A DNA stretch of 64,000 nt from Bacteroidota bacterium. GTDB lineage: Bacteria > Bacteroidota > Bacteroidia > Chitinophagales > Chitinophagaceae. The notes under the pieces are model-generated. The model searched no databases. It was not told the DNA's origin and was given only the letters and a program-made list of their open reading frames with translations. This document shows, piece by piece, positions 1 to 10,448 of this stretch (positions are counted from its first letter, which is position 1; each line of letters starts with the position of its first letter). The position numbers and the translations under genes were made by a program. The DNA is taken from contig JAFEAJ010000003.1 in the NCBI GenBank assembly GCA_018266455.1, positions 18,144 through 82,143 on the forward strand. Reading direction: 5' to 3'.

Positions 1-1023
1 GCTACAAAGACAATTCGTGCATTTGCCTATTTTAATCTGGTCAGATGCTATGGGGGGGTGCCGCTGGTGTTGGATGGAAATGTACCGGTTAACGCACTGC
101 TGCCAAGAACGTCCGCAGACAGCGTATATGCCTTGATCGAAAAGGATCTTAAGGATGCGATAACCGATTTGCCGGCTGACATCAGCTCCAAATATTTTAT
201 CGACAACCGGTTTATACCGGAAGCCATTCTGGCGGAAGTATATCTCACCGAAGGAAAATGGGCGGAGGCGGAGAACCTAGCCTCTGATATCATCAACAGT
301 GGAAACTATCAGCTGGCGGCATTAACCGATGTTTTTTTACAATCATCCAATGAAGGTATTTTGATCGTGCCGGCGATAGAAAATTATCAAAATGCAAATA
401 ATAATTTCAAACAGGGAATGTCCAATGGACTGATCCGGTTCCCAACCGGATTTGCCCAGCCTTTTGTAGAAGGCAATTCCAACTCAGTACTATCGCAGGA
501 CCTGTTGAACAGTTTTGAACCAGGTGACCAAAGAGCGGTCAACTGGGTAATATTTCAAAACGTTGCCGGTTATCCTGATCCTGCATACCGTATGTATTGC
601 TACAAATACAAATACAGTTTTATCTGGACTGCCGATGACATCCCCGCGGGAACGGAAGAAGAAGATAAAGTGATCCGGCTGGCTGAAATCTATTTGCTGA
701 GAGCCGAAGTCAGAGCGCGTCAGGAAAATTTGGGTGATGCCGCGGATGATCTGAATATGATCCGAAACAGGGCCGGTTTAGGTAACACCACCGCTACTTC
801 TCAGGATGATCTGATTAATGCGGTTTTGAATGAAAGAAGACATGAACTGTTTTTTGAAGGCGGATACCGCTGGTTCGATCTGGTGAGAACCGGCCTGGCC
901 AACACCTTTCTGCCTACTATTCCCTATAAGACGAACTGGAAACCCTATATGGTCTTGTTTCCACTCAGCACAACAAGTGTGCTTTCGAAAAATCCGAATC
1001 TCACGCAAACACCCGGATATTAA
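1..1023 (+). CDS. RagB/SusD family nutrient-uptake lipoprotein, 5' truncated
   Basis: The frame is open from base 1, so the gene begins upstream of the window and about 340 C-terminal residues are present. The first residues read RAFAYFNLVRCYGGVPL, the hallmark SusD segment. The C-terminus has the family's RLAEIYLLRAEVRAR and NERRHELFFEGGYRWFDLVR segments. SusD proteins are outer-membrane surface lipoproteins that cap a SusC TonB-dependent channel and bind its ligand; the SusC gene should lie just left of the window. The stop overlaps the next start (TAATG), so it is probably cotranscribed with the thioredoxin-like genes. That suggests a peptide or protein ligand rather than a glycan, which is inference. 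Confidence 0.93.
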   Translation, partial: ATKTIRAFAYFNLVRCYGGVPLVLDGNVPVNALLPRTSADSVYALIEKDLKDAITDLPADISSKYFIDNRFIPEAILAEVYLTEGKWAEAENLASDIINSGNYQLAALTDVFLQSSNEGILIVPAIENYQNANNNFKQGMSNGLIRFPTGFAQPFVEGNSNSVLSQDLLNSFEPGDQRAVNWVIFQNVAGYPDPAYRMYCYKYKYSFIWTADDIPAGTEEEDKVIRLAEIYLLRAEVRARQENLGDAADDLNMIRNRAGLGNTTATSQDDLINAVLNERRHELFFEGGYRWFDLVRTGLANTFLPTIPYKTNWKPYMVLFPLSTTSVLSKNPNLTQTPGY

Positions 1024-3074
1024 TGAAACGATTTTTAGTATGGGCAGGAATATTCTTCCTACCCTTTTTTTCGCGTGCCCAGGACCGATTTCGGTTTACC
1101 CCGGAAAATCCGAGACCCGGTGATACGGTCTATTTTTCATATACGCCACCTGCTGAGTGGAAAAACGAGATACCGCATTGTGTTATCCGGAATGTTGGAA
1201 ATTTTTTGGATAATTATTCTGCATGGGTACTTGATTTTCCTGGGAGAGTAACCGAGATAGAATGGAGTAAAATTGAAAATGAATATAAAGGGCAAATCAT
1301 TACCTCTCCCCAAACAGCTCTCCTCACTTTTTCTTTCAACTATGGCCACATTCAAATGGAATCCGTCGGCGACCGGCTGGTTATGAAAGAGGGTAAGACC
1401 GATTGGAACGATAGTGCGGGATTCATGATCCGGATGAAAGGTAAGGACAATCAGCCCGTTCCACTGGCGAATTTTTATGCCGGGCGATTCATAGGAAGCG
1501 ACGACATGTTTAATCCCACCAACCGTTTGGGTATGAACAATACGGCGCTGGGAATAAATTATCTGGAACAGGAGATTGAATTGTATGGTGCTTCACGAAA
1601 TACCATGCTGGCTTATTACATGATGCAGAAAGACATTGCGAAATTCCGTGAACGATCGAAAGAACTTTTGGAAAAGCAGTTTCAAAAAGGATTGAAAACG
1701 GAATCCGATTTCAGTTTGGCCATTTTGCTGATGAGGAATCTCGAAATGCCCAATATGGCGAATTATTTTGGATCGCAAATGTGGGAAAAATTTAAGGATC
1801 AACCTGGAATTTATGGAATACAGATTTTACAAATGGCAATCATGGATACGCTGAAATCCTTTGCTCAAAAGGACAGTATCCTGCAGACGATGATTGTAAA
1901 AAAAGACAGCTTGAGCAATGATCAAATCAAAGCAATGGCTATGTTTGACATTCACAATACGCAATATTCCATGTTGCTGAATATTGCGGAAAAAGGAGAT
2001 GAGCCCCTGTTTCGCAAATACGCAGACAAATATCAATATACTTACCAACGTCATAACTATTTAAAAAACATTTTAGTGGCCGATGCTTTTTCTAAAACTG
2101 TCAATTCGGGAACGCTAACTTATTTCAAGAGTGGTTATGATTATTTTAAACATGTTGATTCGCTATGGGAACTGCATTCAACCCAAAGGTTGAGCGACCC
2201 TGATGATACTTATTTTACTCAAAAGGAGATTTTAGACCATATTCGGATGGGTGTAATCTTATATGCCGATAAACTAAACCTGTATTACTACCAGTCCGGC
2301 GATTACAAGACGGCTATGTTGTATGCCAGCGAATCTTTTAGTGAATGGAAGGAGATCAATGACATTAATTTCAAAAACAATTTGCCGGTCGAGACCGACT
2401 ATTTGAAAACGGCAGAAAAAGTATTGCCGCAGAATCAGGTTAAAAAAATAGCGGAAGATTTTATCAGAGACAATCCTGATTATGGGACTTACAACGAAGA
2501 ACTGTTGAGGAAAATATACCTGGCCGAACATGGATCCAACAATGGAGTCGAATCGTATTTCCTGACCTTGCGTAGTAAGCAAATAAAAGAATTTTCCAAA
2601 CAGTTTATTGCGCAACAGATCAATGAACCCGCGCCGCCTTTTACACTCACCAACTTAAAAGGAGAAAAAGTTAGCCTCAAGGACCTGAAAGGGAAAGTAG
2701 TGATTTTGGATTTTTGGGCCACCTGGTGCGGTATCTGCATTTCAGAATTTCCCAACATGCAAAAAATCATCGATAGTTATAAAAATAATCCCAATGTTGT
2801 TTTTCTTTTTGTAGATGCCTGGGAAAATGAACAATTAAAAGATAAGGAGAATGTGATTCCCAAAGTTAAAAAGGTGATCAGTTCCAGAAATCTGACGTTC
2901 AATGTGCTGCTTGACATGCACAACCAAGTGGTCAGCGACTATAACGTTCCTGGCATGCCCTATAAATTTATTATTGATAAAAATGGGAAGATCCGTTATA
3001 AAATCAATGGCGGAAACAGAAGCGAGAGCCAGTTTAAGGATGAACTCTTTGCTATGATTGAGTCTCTTTTATAA
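1023..3074 (+). CDS. TlpA-like periplasmic thioredoxin-fold protein, paralogue 1 (CGIC)
   Basis: 683 aa. An N-terminal signal peptide ends near the SRAQ of residues 17-20. A beta-rich domain follows to about residue 130, then a long helical middle part, then a C-terminal TlpA/AhpC-type thioredoxin domain from about residue 535. The active-site WCGIC has Cys569 and Cys572, with a cis-Pro segment GMPYKF near residue 645. TlpA proteins are thiol-disulfide oxidoreductases outside the cytoplasm. It starts inside the SusD stop codon and is followed 12 bp later by a paralogue. Its active site differs from the other two copies (CGIC instead of CGPC) and it is the most divergent of the three. The substrate is unknown. 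Confidence 0.88.
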   Translation: MKRFLVWAGIFFLPFFSRAQDRFRFTPENPRPGDTVYFSYTPPAEWKNEIPHCVIRNVGNFLDNYSAWVLDFPGRVTEIEWSKIENEYKGQIITSPQTALLTFSFNYGHIQMESVGDRLVMKEGKTDWNDSAGFMIRMKGKDNQPVPLANFYAGRFIGSDDMFNPTNRLGMNNTALGINYLEQEIELYGASRNTMLAYYMMQKDIAKFRERSKELLEKQFQKGLKTESDFSLAILLMRNLEMPNMANYFGSQMWEKFKDQPGIYGIQILQMAIMDTLKSFAQKDSILQTMIVKKDSLSNDQIKAMAMFDIHNTQYSMLLNIAEKGDEPLFRKYADKYQYTYQRHNYLKNILVADAFSKTVNSGTLTYFKSGYDYFKHVDSLWELHSTQRLSDPDDTYFTQKEILDHIRMGVILYADKLNLYYYQSGDYKTAMLYASESFSEWKEINDINFKNNLPVETDYLKTAEKVLPQNQVKKIAEDFIRDNPDYGTYNEELLRKIYLAEHGSNNGVESYFLTLRSKQIKEFSKQFIAQQINEPAPPFTLTNLKGEKVSLKDLKGKVVILDFWATWCGICISEFPNMQKIIDSYKNNPNVVFLFVDAWENEQLKDKENVIPKVKKVISSRNLTFNVLLDMHNQVVSDYNVPGMPYKFIIDKNGKIRYKINGGNRSESQFKDELFAMIESLL

Positions 3075-3086
3075 ACCAAGTTAAGT

Positions 3087-5159
3087 ATGAAGAAGAATAA
3101 CTTATTGATATTGTTTTTTTCTGCTTTGTATTTCACATGCATAGCGCAAAACGGAGTGACCCTCCTAACCCAAAAAGTGCAACCCGGTCAGTCCCTTACA
3201 TTCCGTTACACACCACCGGATAATTTATTTAGCGCAACGGATAAGATTCAATGCCTGGCTTACACGCATGGAACCTATATGGACGACGCGGCATTTGCCA
3301 TTGATCGGCATAGCAAACCGGTAGAAGTAATTCTGACGAAGAAAGGATCCTATTACGAAGGCACAATTCAAACGGACACGTTCACTTGTATGGTTTCTCT
3401 GACGTTCAGTGCAGGCGAATTAAAATGGAAACTGGCCGATTTTAAACCTGTTCTGGTAAGTGGTAAAATGGACCACAACCTGGACTCCGGTTATCTTCTT
3501 CCTCTTTTTACGAAAGAAGGAAAGGAGTGCAGATTTGCCAACTACTTCATGGGAAGATACCTGACGGAATATTATGGCAATCGGTTTGGCTTTGTCAATC
3601 GCGAGAAAGCGATTCAATACTTGTCTAAAGAGCTGGAGCTGTATACCGATGCGCTCTATTATGTGGAGGTTTATCTGGTTCAAAACATGGGAAGACATGA
3701 AGACGGACCCGGAAAAACTATTATTTCGAGGGAAATAGAGAAACTCTATGCCGGTGGTTTGCATTCGGCAAAAGAACTCCGTCTCATGGCAAATCTAAGC
3801 AGTGCGAATGGATTGATACAACAGTATCACTATTTTGACAGCCTGTCCAATCTTAAAGCGAAAGACAGTCAGGATCCAATCGATCTACTAAATGCAGCTG
3901 TCAATAATTTTTTTGAAGATAGCTTGTTGGATAAAAAAGATAGTATCCTGAACGCTTATAACAGGCAGTGGCATCAGTCAGGCATTGGGTTTGACGAAAA
4001 GTTGGAATTGCAGTCGCCAGCGTACATGAAGGATATGTTTCTGGCATCATTGGCATTTAGCCATCAGTCTGATTCCTTCCGGAAATTTGCTTTAAAATTT
4101 GGTTTCGCTAACAGCTTCCTGGTGCTGAATTCAAACTATAGCTGGTATGTTACTATGATGATGGATTCACTAATGGTGGATAAGGAAGGCAGGCTCGTAG
4201 CCAGAGAAATTGCACAACCCTTATTGATGAGTTACGCGAAAATGTTATCTATCCCATCAGATGCCAACGCGTTTTCAAATCTGATCGGAAAGGAATATGC
4301 CACAAAAGACGAAGCGGCTAGTGAGGTGGCCACCGCAGCGGCAGCATTAGCGGATATATGCTCACAGACATATGTAGCCGAAGGGCAAGACTCCATCGCC
4401 TGGATTTATGCCAGGCAGGCCCGGATGTATTTACAAATGCAAAACAGGCAATTTGTCAAAGACCCTTTGATCAATACCCATTACTGCATACTCGCCGAAA
4501 AATATTTGTCCCCTGCGGCATGCCGGGAACAAATCGCACAAATTGTTTCATCGGGAGAATGGCAACCGGAAGTGCTGGACATCCTGAAAAGAGTCTGGGT
4601 CAAAGAAAAAGGATCTGAATCCGGATATGATGAATACGTCCTTTCTCTGCGTGCACAAAGTGTTAAGGAAGCGCAGAAAACGCTGATGGCGACACAACTG
4701 AATTATGCTATGCCATCTTTCACACTTAGGGATATTAATGGAAATACAGTTGATTCGAAAGACCTCAAAGGCAAAACCATAGTGCTGGATTTCTGGGCCA
4801 CCTGGTGCGGTCCCTGCAAAGCCAGTTTCCCCGGAATGCAAAACGCGGTGACGTCATATAAAAATGATCCCAATGTTCAGTTTCTTTTTGTAGACACCTG
4901 GGAAGGAACACATGGCGAAACGATCACGAACGATGAAAAGCAAAAAGCCGCCGCAGAATTTGTAAAATCCCACAACTACGATTTTCACGTAGTACTCGAC
5001 AACGAGAGCAAAGTAGTGGCCGATTTTAAAGTCACTGGAATACCTACCAAGTTCATCATCGATAAAAACGGAAACGTTCGATATAAAGTAGTCGGATACG
5101 AAGCCAATGAAGGCAAATTATTGGATGAGATTACGGCGATGATTGAATCTGTTAAATAA
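3087..5159 (+). CDS. TlpA-like periplasmic thioredoxin-fold protein, paralogue 2 (CGPC)
   Basis: 690 aa with a signal peptide ending near YFTCIAQ. It has the same three-part plan as its neighbours: a beta-rich N-terminal domain containing a YTPP segment, a helical middle, and a C-terminal thioredoxin domain with WCGPC at Cys574/Cys577 and the cis-Pro segment TGIPTKF. It is clearly closer to the third copy than to the first; both share [18 protein letters not shown] before the thioredoxin domain. Tandem duplication is the simplest origin. Probably an extracytoplasmic disulfide reductase working with the DsbD-like transporter encoded about 3 kb downstream. Confidence 0.88.
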   Translation: MKKNNLLILFFSALYFTCIAQNGVTLLTQKVQPGQSLTFRYTPPDNLFSATDKIQCLAYTHGTYMDDAAFAIDRHSKPVEVILTKKGSYYEGTIQTDTFTCMVSLTFSAGELKWKLADFKPVLVSGKMDHNLDSGYLLPLFTKEGKECRFANYFMGRYLTEYYGNRFGFVNREKAIQYLSKELELYTDALYYVEVYLVQNMGRHEDGPGKTIISREIEKLYAGGLHSAKELRLMANLSSANGLIQQYHYFDSLSNLKAKDSQDPIDLLNAAVNNFFEDSLLDKKDSILNAYNRQWHQSGIGFDEKLELQSPAYMKDMFLASLAFSHQSDSFRKFALKFGFANSFLVLNSNYSWYVTMMMDSLMVDKEGRLVAREIAQPLLMSYAKMLSIPSDANAFSNLIGKEYATKDEAASEVATAAAALADICSQTYVAEGQDSIAWIYARQARMYLQMQNRQFVKDPLINTHYCILAEKYLSPAACREQIAQIVSSGEWQPEVLDILKRVWVKEKGSESGYDEYVLSLRAQSVKEAQKTLMATQLNYAMPSFTLRDINGNTVDSKDLKGKTIVLDFWATWCGPCKASFPGMQNAVTSYKNDPNVQFLFVDTWEGTHGETITNDEKQKAAAEFVKSHNYDFHVVLDNESKVVADFKVTGIPTKFIIDKNGNVRYKVVGYEANEGKLLDEITAMIESVK

Positions 5160-5198
5160 AATATACAAATTCAAAACACTAATCAATAAATCAAGAAA

Positions 5199-7268
5199 AT
5201 GAAAAGACTGGCTACATGGGCAACAATATTCTTACTGCCTATTTTACTGCATGCACAGGAACAGTTGAAGTTATCTACTGAAAAACCAACTCCTGGTGCC
5301 CTCATAAAATTTACTTATACACCACCCTCCGGAGTTTTTTCTGCTTCGGATAAAATTCAATGTCTAATCTATAAATGGGGAACCTATACGGATGAGGGTG
5401 CACTACTGACAGGTCGGAGCAGCCGCGCGCAGGAAGTCGTATTAACCAAACTGGGCAATACCTATTCCGGTCAAATACAAACAGATACTTCTACAGTCCT
5501 CCTTTCCTTTTCCTTTTACAGCGGAGTGCTGAAATGGAAACCGGTTAAAATGGATTATGCATTAACTGGTGGTAAGCTGGATAATCACAATGGTGCAGGG
5601 TATTTCTTTCCATTTTATGACCGGAATGGAAAAGAATGTCAGTTCAGCAATTACTTTATAGGCGCCTCGCTGGTACTACCGCAGGTGAGAGGTGTGAATT
5701 CGATAAATACGGATAGAGGATTTGAATTCCTGCTCAAAGAACAGGAGCTTTATCCGGACTCTAAATACTATACATTTAATTGGTTGGGAAATTGTAAAAA
5801 CCCGAAAACGGAAGAACAAATAAAATCCATGTTGAAGAAGGAAGAGGAAGGACTTTTCGCCGGGGGCTTACACACCGCAAAAGACCTGCGGTTTATGGCA
5901 ACGGTTTCCATGTTCTCAGATAAGAGACAACAATGGACCTATTTTACTCAGCAGGCGATCGAAATGGGCAAAACCAGTAAAGATCCTAACGACCGGCTGC
6001 ATGCCCTGTTGGATGAATATTATACACTACAGGATGCTGCCCGTATGGATTCAAGTCTGAAAGAATATACCAGCCTGCTGAACACCTCCAATCTGGGATT
6101 TGAGCAAAAAAGGGACCTGATCTCACCCTATGCCATGCAGATTCGGATGATCGGTACGCTTGCCTACTTCGGACAACTGAATAAGGTGGAAAGCTATGTC
6201 ACGAAATATAATTTGCTAAATCAAAAAGTGATCATGGACGAAGGAGCTGTATACAACTTTTCCTTTGCCCTGGATTCGCTGATGACATATCCGGAATATA
6301 TTGACTACGCGGAAAAATTGGCGAATGGAATTTACAAACCCTATGCCGCGATGTTATCGGACCCCAAATCTGATGCATCCTTTTCGCAACTGATCGGTCA
6401 TGCCTATTATTCAAAAGCAGATGCGAAAAATGAGCTCGCTACCACAGCAGCTATTTTCGCAGACTACTGCTCGCAAATCAACCTGAAGAAAGGAAATAAT
6501 AAAGCAGCCTGGGATTATGCAAAGGAATCGCATCAGTTTCTCAACATGACAACCACTGGGGTTTACCAGGCCCCCGATTTAAATGCGCGTTACGCTGTTC
6601 TAGCAGAAAAAAATCTCCCAGCTAAAGAAGCGCAACAACAAATCGGAGCAATGATCACGTCGGGTGACTGGAAACCGGATATGCTGGATATATTAAAAAG
6701 AGTCTGGATCAAAGAGAAAGGCTCCGATGCAGGCTTTGATGCTTATGTACTCTCTCTTCGCAAAACCAATATCGAGGAAGCGAAAAAAACTTTACTGGCT
6801 GAACAGCTCAATTATGCGGCGCCTACTTTCGAACTTAAGGATTTTGATGGGAAAAAAGTCAGTTTGAGTGAGCTAAAAGGCAAAACCGTAGTCCTGGACT
6901 TCTGGGCTACCTGGTGCGGTCCCTGCAAAGCCAGTTTCCCCGGCATGCAGAAACTAGTCACTTCCTACAAAAACAATCCAGATGTGAAATTTCTTTTTGT
7001 GGACACATGGGAGTACCAGGGACAACCAAATTTCGATTATGAGAAAAAGGCCAAGGAAGCGGCAGACTATATTAGCGCCCACCATTACGATTTCCACGTT
7101 GTGCTGGATACGGCCAATAAAGTTGTGGCGGACTATAAAATAGACGGCATACCGGCAAAATTCATCATTGACAAAAACGGAAATGTGCGATACAAAGTGG
7201 TTGGATTTGAATCCAATGAAGGAAAATTGTTTGATGAAATGAATGCGATGATAGAATCAATTAAATAA
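5199..7268 (+). CDS. TlpA-like periplasmic thioredoxin-fold protein, paralogue 3 (CGPC)
   Basis: 689 aa. The signal peptide ends near LLHAQ and is similar to that of paralogue 1 ([11 protein letters not shown] against MKRFLVWAGIF). The N-terminal beta domain, helical middle and C-terminal thioredoxin domain are as in paralogue 2. The active site WCGPC has Cys573/Cys576 and the cis-Pro segment is DGIPAKF. The 40-bp gap to the previous gene is the longest in this cluster but holds no obvious terminator. Same role as the other copies: thiol-disulfide exchange in the periplasm, substrate unknown. Confidence 0.88.
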   Translation: MKRLATWATIFLLPILLHAQEQLKLSTEKPTPGALIKFTYTPPSGVFSASDKIQCLIYKWGTYTDEGALLTGRSSRAQEVVLTKLGNTYSGQIQTDTSTVLLSFSFYSGVLKWKPVKMDYALTGGKLDNHNGAGYFFPFYDRNGKECQFSNYFIGASLVLPQVRGVNSINTDRGFEFLLKEQELYPDSKYYTFNWLGNCKNPKTEEQIKSMLKKEEEGLFAGGLHTAKDLRFMATVSMFSDKRQQWTYFTQQAIEMGKTSKDPNDRLHALLDEYYTLQDAARMDSSLKEYTSLLNTSNLGFEQKRDLISPYAMQIRMIGTLAYFGQLNKVESYVTKYNLLNQKVIMDEGAVYNFSFALDSLMTYPEYIDYAEKLANGIYKPYAAMLSDPKSDASFSQLIGHAYYSKADAKNELATTAAIFADYCSQINLKKGNNKAAWDYAKESHQFLNMTTTGVYQAPDLNARYAVLAEKNLPAKEAQQQIGAMITSGDWKPDMLDILKRVWIKEKGSDAGFDAYVLSLRKTNIEEAKKTLLAEQLNYAAPTFELKDFDGKKVSLSELKGKTVVLDFWATWCGPCKASFPGMQKLVTSYKNNPDVKFLFVDTWEYQGQPNFDYEKKAKEAADYISAHHYDFHVVLDTANKVVADYKIDGIPAKFIIDKNGNVRYKVVGFESNEGKLFDEMNAMIESIK

Positions 7269-7273
7269 GCGCC

Positions 7274-7630
7274 TTGAAATTGTTTTTCATTTTATTAATC
7301 GGTTTAGGGATGCATTCATCCTGCTCAACAATTGCTTCTGTTAAAAAGAATACGCTGATAACTGACAGTGCAAGGCTCCGTGATTTTACGGTAACGATAA
7401 AATTGCTTAATCAGAACAACGGCGCAGCACTGGTGCAGAATACATTTAGTCAGATGCAACAAGAAATTGGAGAATATCAAATTGAGCGCGTCAGGTGGAG
7501 TAACATTTTAGGCAGCACAACTGAAATACAAGTGAAGTTTTTTGCAGTACCTGAAAACAAGATCAATATGATCTTTTCAAAACTGTCCGAGATGCCTGTT
7601 GTTGTTGGAGTAATTATTAATAAAGATTAA
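7274..7630 (+). CDS. small predicted lipoprotein of unknown function
   Basis: 118 aa beginning at a TTG codon 5 bp after the preceding stop. The N-terminus is a lipoprotein signal (hydrophobic stretch, then MHSSCS), which supports this start although it is not ATG. The mature part alternates short strands and helices (VTIKLLNQ; IQVKFFAV; VVVGVIIN), suggesting a small alpha/beta fold like ACT or ferredoxin-like domains; that is a guess from pattern only. It probably ends the SusD-TlpA transcription unit. I do not recognise a family. Confidence 0.6.
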   Translation: MKLFFILLIGLGMHSSCSTIASVKKNTLITDSARLRDFTVTIKLLNQNNGAALVQNTFSQMQQEIGEYQIERVRWSNILGSTTEIQVKFFAVPENKINMIFSKLSEMPVVVGVIINKD

Positions 7631-7981
7631 AGCATTTCATTACTAAAATAATTCAACGTTTTCTCATGTGTTTTAGTTAGGATCAAAGGGGGTGCAAAAA
7701 CACTCCCTTATTTTAAAATCCAATTTAAAAAGTTATTGCCGGTTGTGAATCAATCAGGGCACTACTGTTCTTCACTACAGTAGCACAACTGTCTAATCGA
7801 AGCTCCTTCCCGAAAACGGATTGTACATCGTTTTCGGGTCGCCTTTTTTGGTTCTTTTTTGGCGAAGCAAAAAAGAACGAATAAAAATATCGGAAAAACC
7901 TATATAAATACTCAGCAATTTGATAAGCCAACGATGAAACTGTAATACACCAATAAAATTCCATCAATTAAAACCTATAGT
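7631..7981. other. intergenic region with hairpin element, no gene seen
   Basis: About 350 bp separate the SusD-TlpA cluster from the DsbD genes. The only structured part is the hairpin element at 7809-7878, listed separately. Base composition becomes visibly richer in A+T to the right, so this may be a junction between segments of different origin. Confidence 0.6.
7809..7878. repeat. compound hairpin element A (two stems plus an alternative pairing)
   Basis: Stem 1 is perfect: cccgaaaacg (7809-7818) pairs with cgttttcggg (7829-7838). Stem 2 is gttcttttttg (7851-7861) with caaaaaagaac (7868-7878). A third pairing, tcgcc (7839-7843) with ggcga (7861-7865), overlaps stem 2 and would compete with it. 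The same overlapping layout recurs in element B at 13826-13868. It could act as a transcription terminator in either direction or be part of a dispersed repeat family. Confidence 0.6.
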
Positions 7982-8428
7982 ATGCGTTTATTTTTATTAG
8001 CACTTTTATTAACCCCAATAATAACACTTAGCCAGGTAAAAAGCTCCGTAAAATGGGCTTTCACTGCAAAAAAGATAAGCGCCGGCGTTTACGAAGTTCA
8101 TCTTGCCGCTACCATTGAAGCGGGCTGGCACACCTATTCACAAACAACTCCTGACGGCGGGCCTGTGCCTACTTCTGTCAAGTTCACCGCCAATCCGCTT
8201 ATTATGATTAATGGAACGGTTAAGGAAATCGGAAAGCTTGAGCAAAAACATGAACCCATATTTGGCGTGGACGTAAAACAATATTCCAATAAGGTTGACT
8301 TTGTACAAAATGTAAAATTAAAAGCGCATGCAAAAACATCTGTTACAGGTGAAATAAATTTTATGGTATGCAACGACAGGGAATGCCTGCCACCTTCTAC
8401 AGTAAACTTTTCTGTATCGCTTAATTAA
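7982..8428 (+). CDS. DsbD N-terminal-domain-like (DsbC/DsbD-alpha) periplasmic protein
   Basis: 148 aa with a signal peptide ending near TLSQ. The mature protein is a single immunoglobulin-like domain of the DsbD-alpha type, with the family pattern AGWHTYSQTTPDGGPVPTS and a C-terminal VCNDRECLPPS containing two cysteines (CNDREC) in the expected place. In DsbD this domain passes electrons from the membrane domain to periplasmic thioredoxin-like partners. It lies 8 bp before a CcdA-thioredoxin gene, so the usual three-part DsbD is encoded in two pieces. Expected electron acceptors are the three TlpA-like proteins upstream. Confidence 0.85.
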   Translation: MRLFLLALLLTPIITLSQVKSSVKWAFTAKKISAGVYEVHLAATIEAGWHTYSQTTPDGGPVPTSVKFTANPLIMINGTVKEIGKLEQKHEPIFGVDVKQYSNKVDFVQNVKLKAHAKTSVTGEINFMVCNDRECLPPSTVNFSVSLN

Positions 8429-8436
8429 TTTATTAC

Positions 8437-10443
8437 ATGCATCATTTTTTAAAATACATACTAACGTTTATACTTGTTTGTTTTTTTGTTTGTTTTCTCC
8501 GTGCACAGATTACATCGCCCGTTAGTTTTAGTTTTAATAAAGAAAGAACAAGTACAGGTGAAGTGCTGCTACAAATAAAAGCAACACTTAAACCGGGTAT
8601 TAAACTGTATGCTATTCAGCAGCATTCACAGGATGCTGTCAGTTCCTCCATTTCATTTGATTCTGCTGCTGCAAAATATTTACAAGGAGCAGTCATAGAA
8701 AAGATAAATCCAAAAACAGAAAAAGATGCAACCCTGGGCGGAGAAGAAAACTTCAATCTTGATTCTGCGATATGGCAACAGAAAGCAACAATAAATGCAG
8801 GAGATAGTGTTGTTCTGCGGGGAACGATTAATTACATGTACAAGGAAGGTGATGCGTATAAACCGGGCGAAGAAAAGTTTAAATTTTTTATTCAGCCCGA
8901 ACATGCTATTGTTTCAGTTGCTGCTAATGATGCAGGTATTAATAACAAATCATTGTTGTGGATATTCCTCGCTGCATTCGGGGGCGGACTGCTTGCGCTC
9001 CTCACTCCCTGTGTATATTCTATGATACCTGTTACTGTTAGTTTTTTTACCAAGCGAAGCAAAACAAAAGCAGAAGGAATTCGGAATGCATTGTATTATG
9101 CTTTTTCTATTGTAGCCATATTCACCGGCTTAGGTTTTCTGATTACATTGATATTTGGTCCTGCAGCTTTAAATAATCTTGCCACCAACTGGATCGCTAA
9201 CCTGATTTTTTTTGCATTGTTTGTTGTATTCGGCTTGTCGTTCCTCGGTGCTTTTGACATTGCGCTTCCTTCTTCCTGGATGAATAAATCAGATGCAAAA
9301 GCAGGCGCAGGAAGTTTTATGGGAATATTTTTTATGGCGCTCACGCTGGTATTGGTTTCTTTTTCCTGCACGGGCCCAATCATTGGCAATTTATTGGTGT
9401 TGGCTGCCCGGGGCAATAAGTTGGGGCCGCTGATAGGAATGTTTGGTTTTTCGTTGGCGCTGGCATTGCCCTTTGCATTGTTTGCGTTCTTCCCCAGCAA
9501 ATTAAATGTGCTCGGTAAAGCAGGCGGATGGTTGAATGCGGTGAAAGTAACTTTGGGTTTTTTAGAATTGGCGCTCGCCTTAAAATTTCTTTCCAATGCA
9601 GACCTGGCAAAAGGATGGCGGCTATTAGACAGGGAAACATTCATCAGCTTATGGGTTGTGATTTTTGCTTTATTAGGCATTTATTTATTAGGCAAATTAA
9701 AATTTCATCACGATGATGAACTGCCGAAAAATGATTTCGGCATTCCGTATTTATCCGTAACTCGTTTATTATTTGCAATCACATCTCTTGCTTTCGTGGT
9801 TTATATGTTTCCCGGGTTATGGGGTGCTCCTTTAAAAGCCATCAGCGCTTTTGTGCCCCCGATGGGCACGCAGGATTTTATTGCAAATGGAGTAAAAAAT
9901 GAAACGCCTTCTTCAACGGCAGATGCATTGCCTCGCCCTGTTAAGTATTACGATAAGATGAAGTTGTACGAACCTGAAGTAGTAACCAGCTTCGGGATGA
10001 CCACTTATTTTGATTATGATGAAGCACTGTCTGTTGCAAGAAAATTAAAGAAGCCGCTGATGCTTGATTTCACCGGTATCAATTGCGTGAATTGCCGCAA
10101 AATGGAAGGCCAGGTGTGGAGCAACCCTGAAGTAATGAAACTATTGAAAGGAGATTTTGTGATAGTTTCTTTATATGTGGACGTGCAGAATATTGACCTG
10201 CAGGAAAATGAACAGTACTATTCAAAGTCTCTAAGAAGGAACATAGCAACACTGGGAGATAAGAATGCAGATATGCAGGTAACAAAATTTGGGTCCAACA
10301 GTCAGCCTTATTATTTCTTTCTGGATGCCAACGAAAAAAAATTAATTCCCGAAGGCTATGGCTACAACCCCGACATTAACAAATTTATTGCACTGCTCGA
10401 TACAGTTATTTCCAATTATAAAAATTCAAATCAGGAAAAATAA
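8437..10443 (+). CDS. protein-disulfide reductase DsbD family (DsbD-alpha-like, CcdA membrane domain, thioredoxin)
   Basis: 668 aa. A signal peptide is followed by a degenerate DsbD-alpha-like domain (to about residue 165), then a CcdA membrane domain of about eight helices with the key cysteines in LLTPCVYS (Cys192) and FSCTGP (Cys311). The C-terminal thioredoxin domain has DFTGINCVNCRKME (Cys550, Cys553). The protein carries reducing equivalents from cytoplasmic thioredoxin across the inner membrane. It sits 8 bp after the DsbD-alpha gene and 5 bp before the M16 peptidase gene, indicating one operon. Confidence 0.92.
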   Translation: MHHFLKYILTFILVCFFVCFLRAQITSPVSFSFNKERTSTGEVLLQIKATLKPGIKLYAIQQHSQDAVSSSISFDSAAAKYLQGAVIEKINPKTEKDATLGGEENFNLDSAIWQQKATINAGDSVVLRGTINYMYKEGDAYKPGEEKFKFFIQPEHAIVSVAANDAGINNKSLLWIFLAAFGGGLLALLTPCVYSMIPVTVSFFTKRSKTKAEGIRNALYYAFSIVAIFTGLGFLITLIFGPAALNNLATNWIANLIFFALFVVFGLSFLGAFDIALPSSWMNKSDAKAGAGSFMGIFFMALTLVLVSFSCTGPIIGNLLVLAARGNKLGPLIGMFGFSLALALPFALFAFFPSKLNVLGKAGGWLNAVKVTLGFLELALALKFLSNADLAKGWRLLDRETFISLWVVIFALLGIYLLGKLKFHHDDELPKNDFGIPYLSVTRLLFAITSLAFVVYMFPGLWGAPLKAISAFVPPMGTQDFIANGVKNETPSSTADALPRPVKYYDKMKLYEPEVVTSFGMTTYFDYDEALSVARKLKKPLMLDFTGINCVNCRKMEGQVWSNPEVMKLLKGDFVIVSLYVDVQNIDLQENEQYYSKSLRRNIATLGDKNADMQVTKFGSNSQPYYFFLDANEKKLIPEGYGYNPDINKFIALLDTVISNYKNSNQEK

Positions 10444-10448
10444 ACTAA

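Noticed and set aside
9096..9680. 194-aa minus-strand frame inside the DsbD gene
   Set aside because: Shadow of a strongly coding plus-strand gene; composition is low-complexity Asn/Lys/Pro with no family signature.
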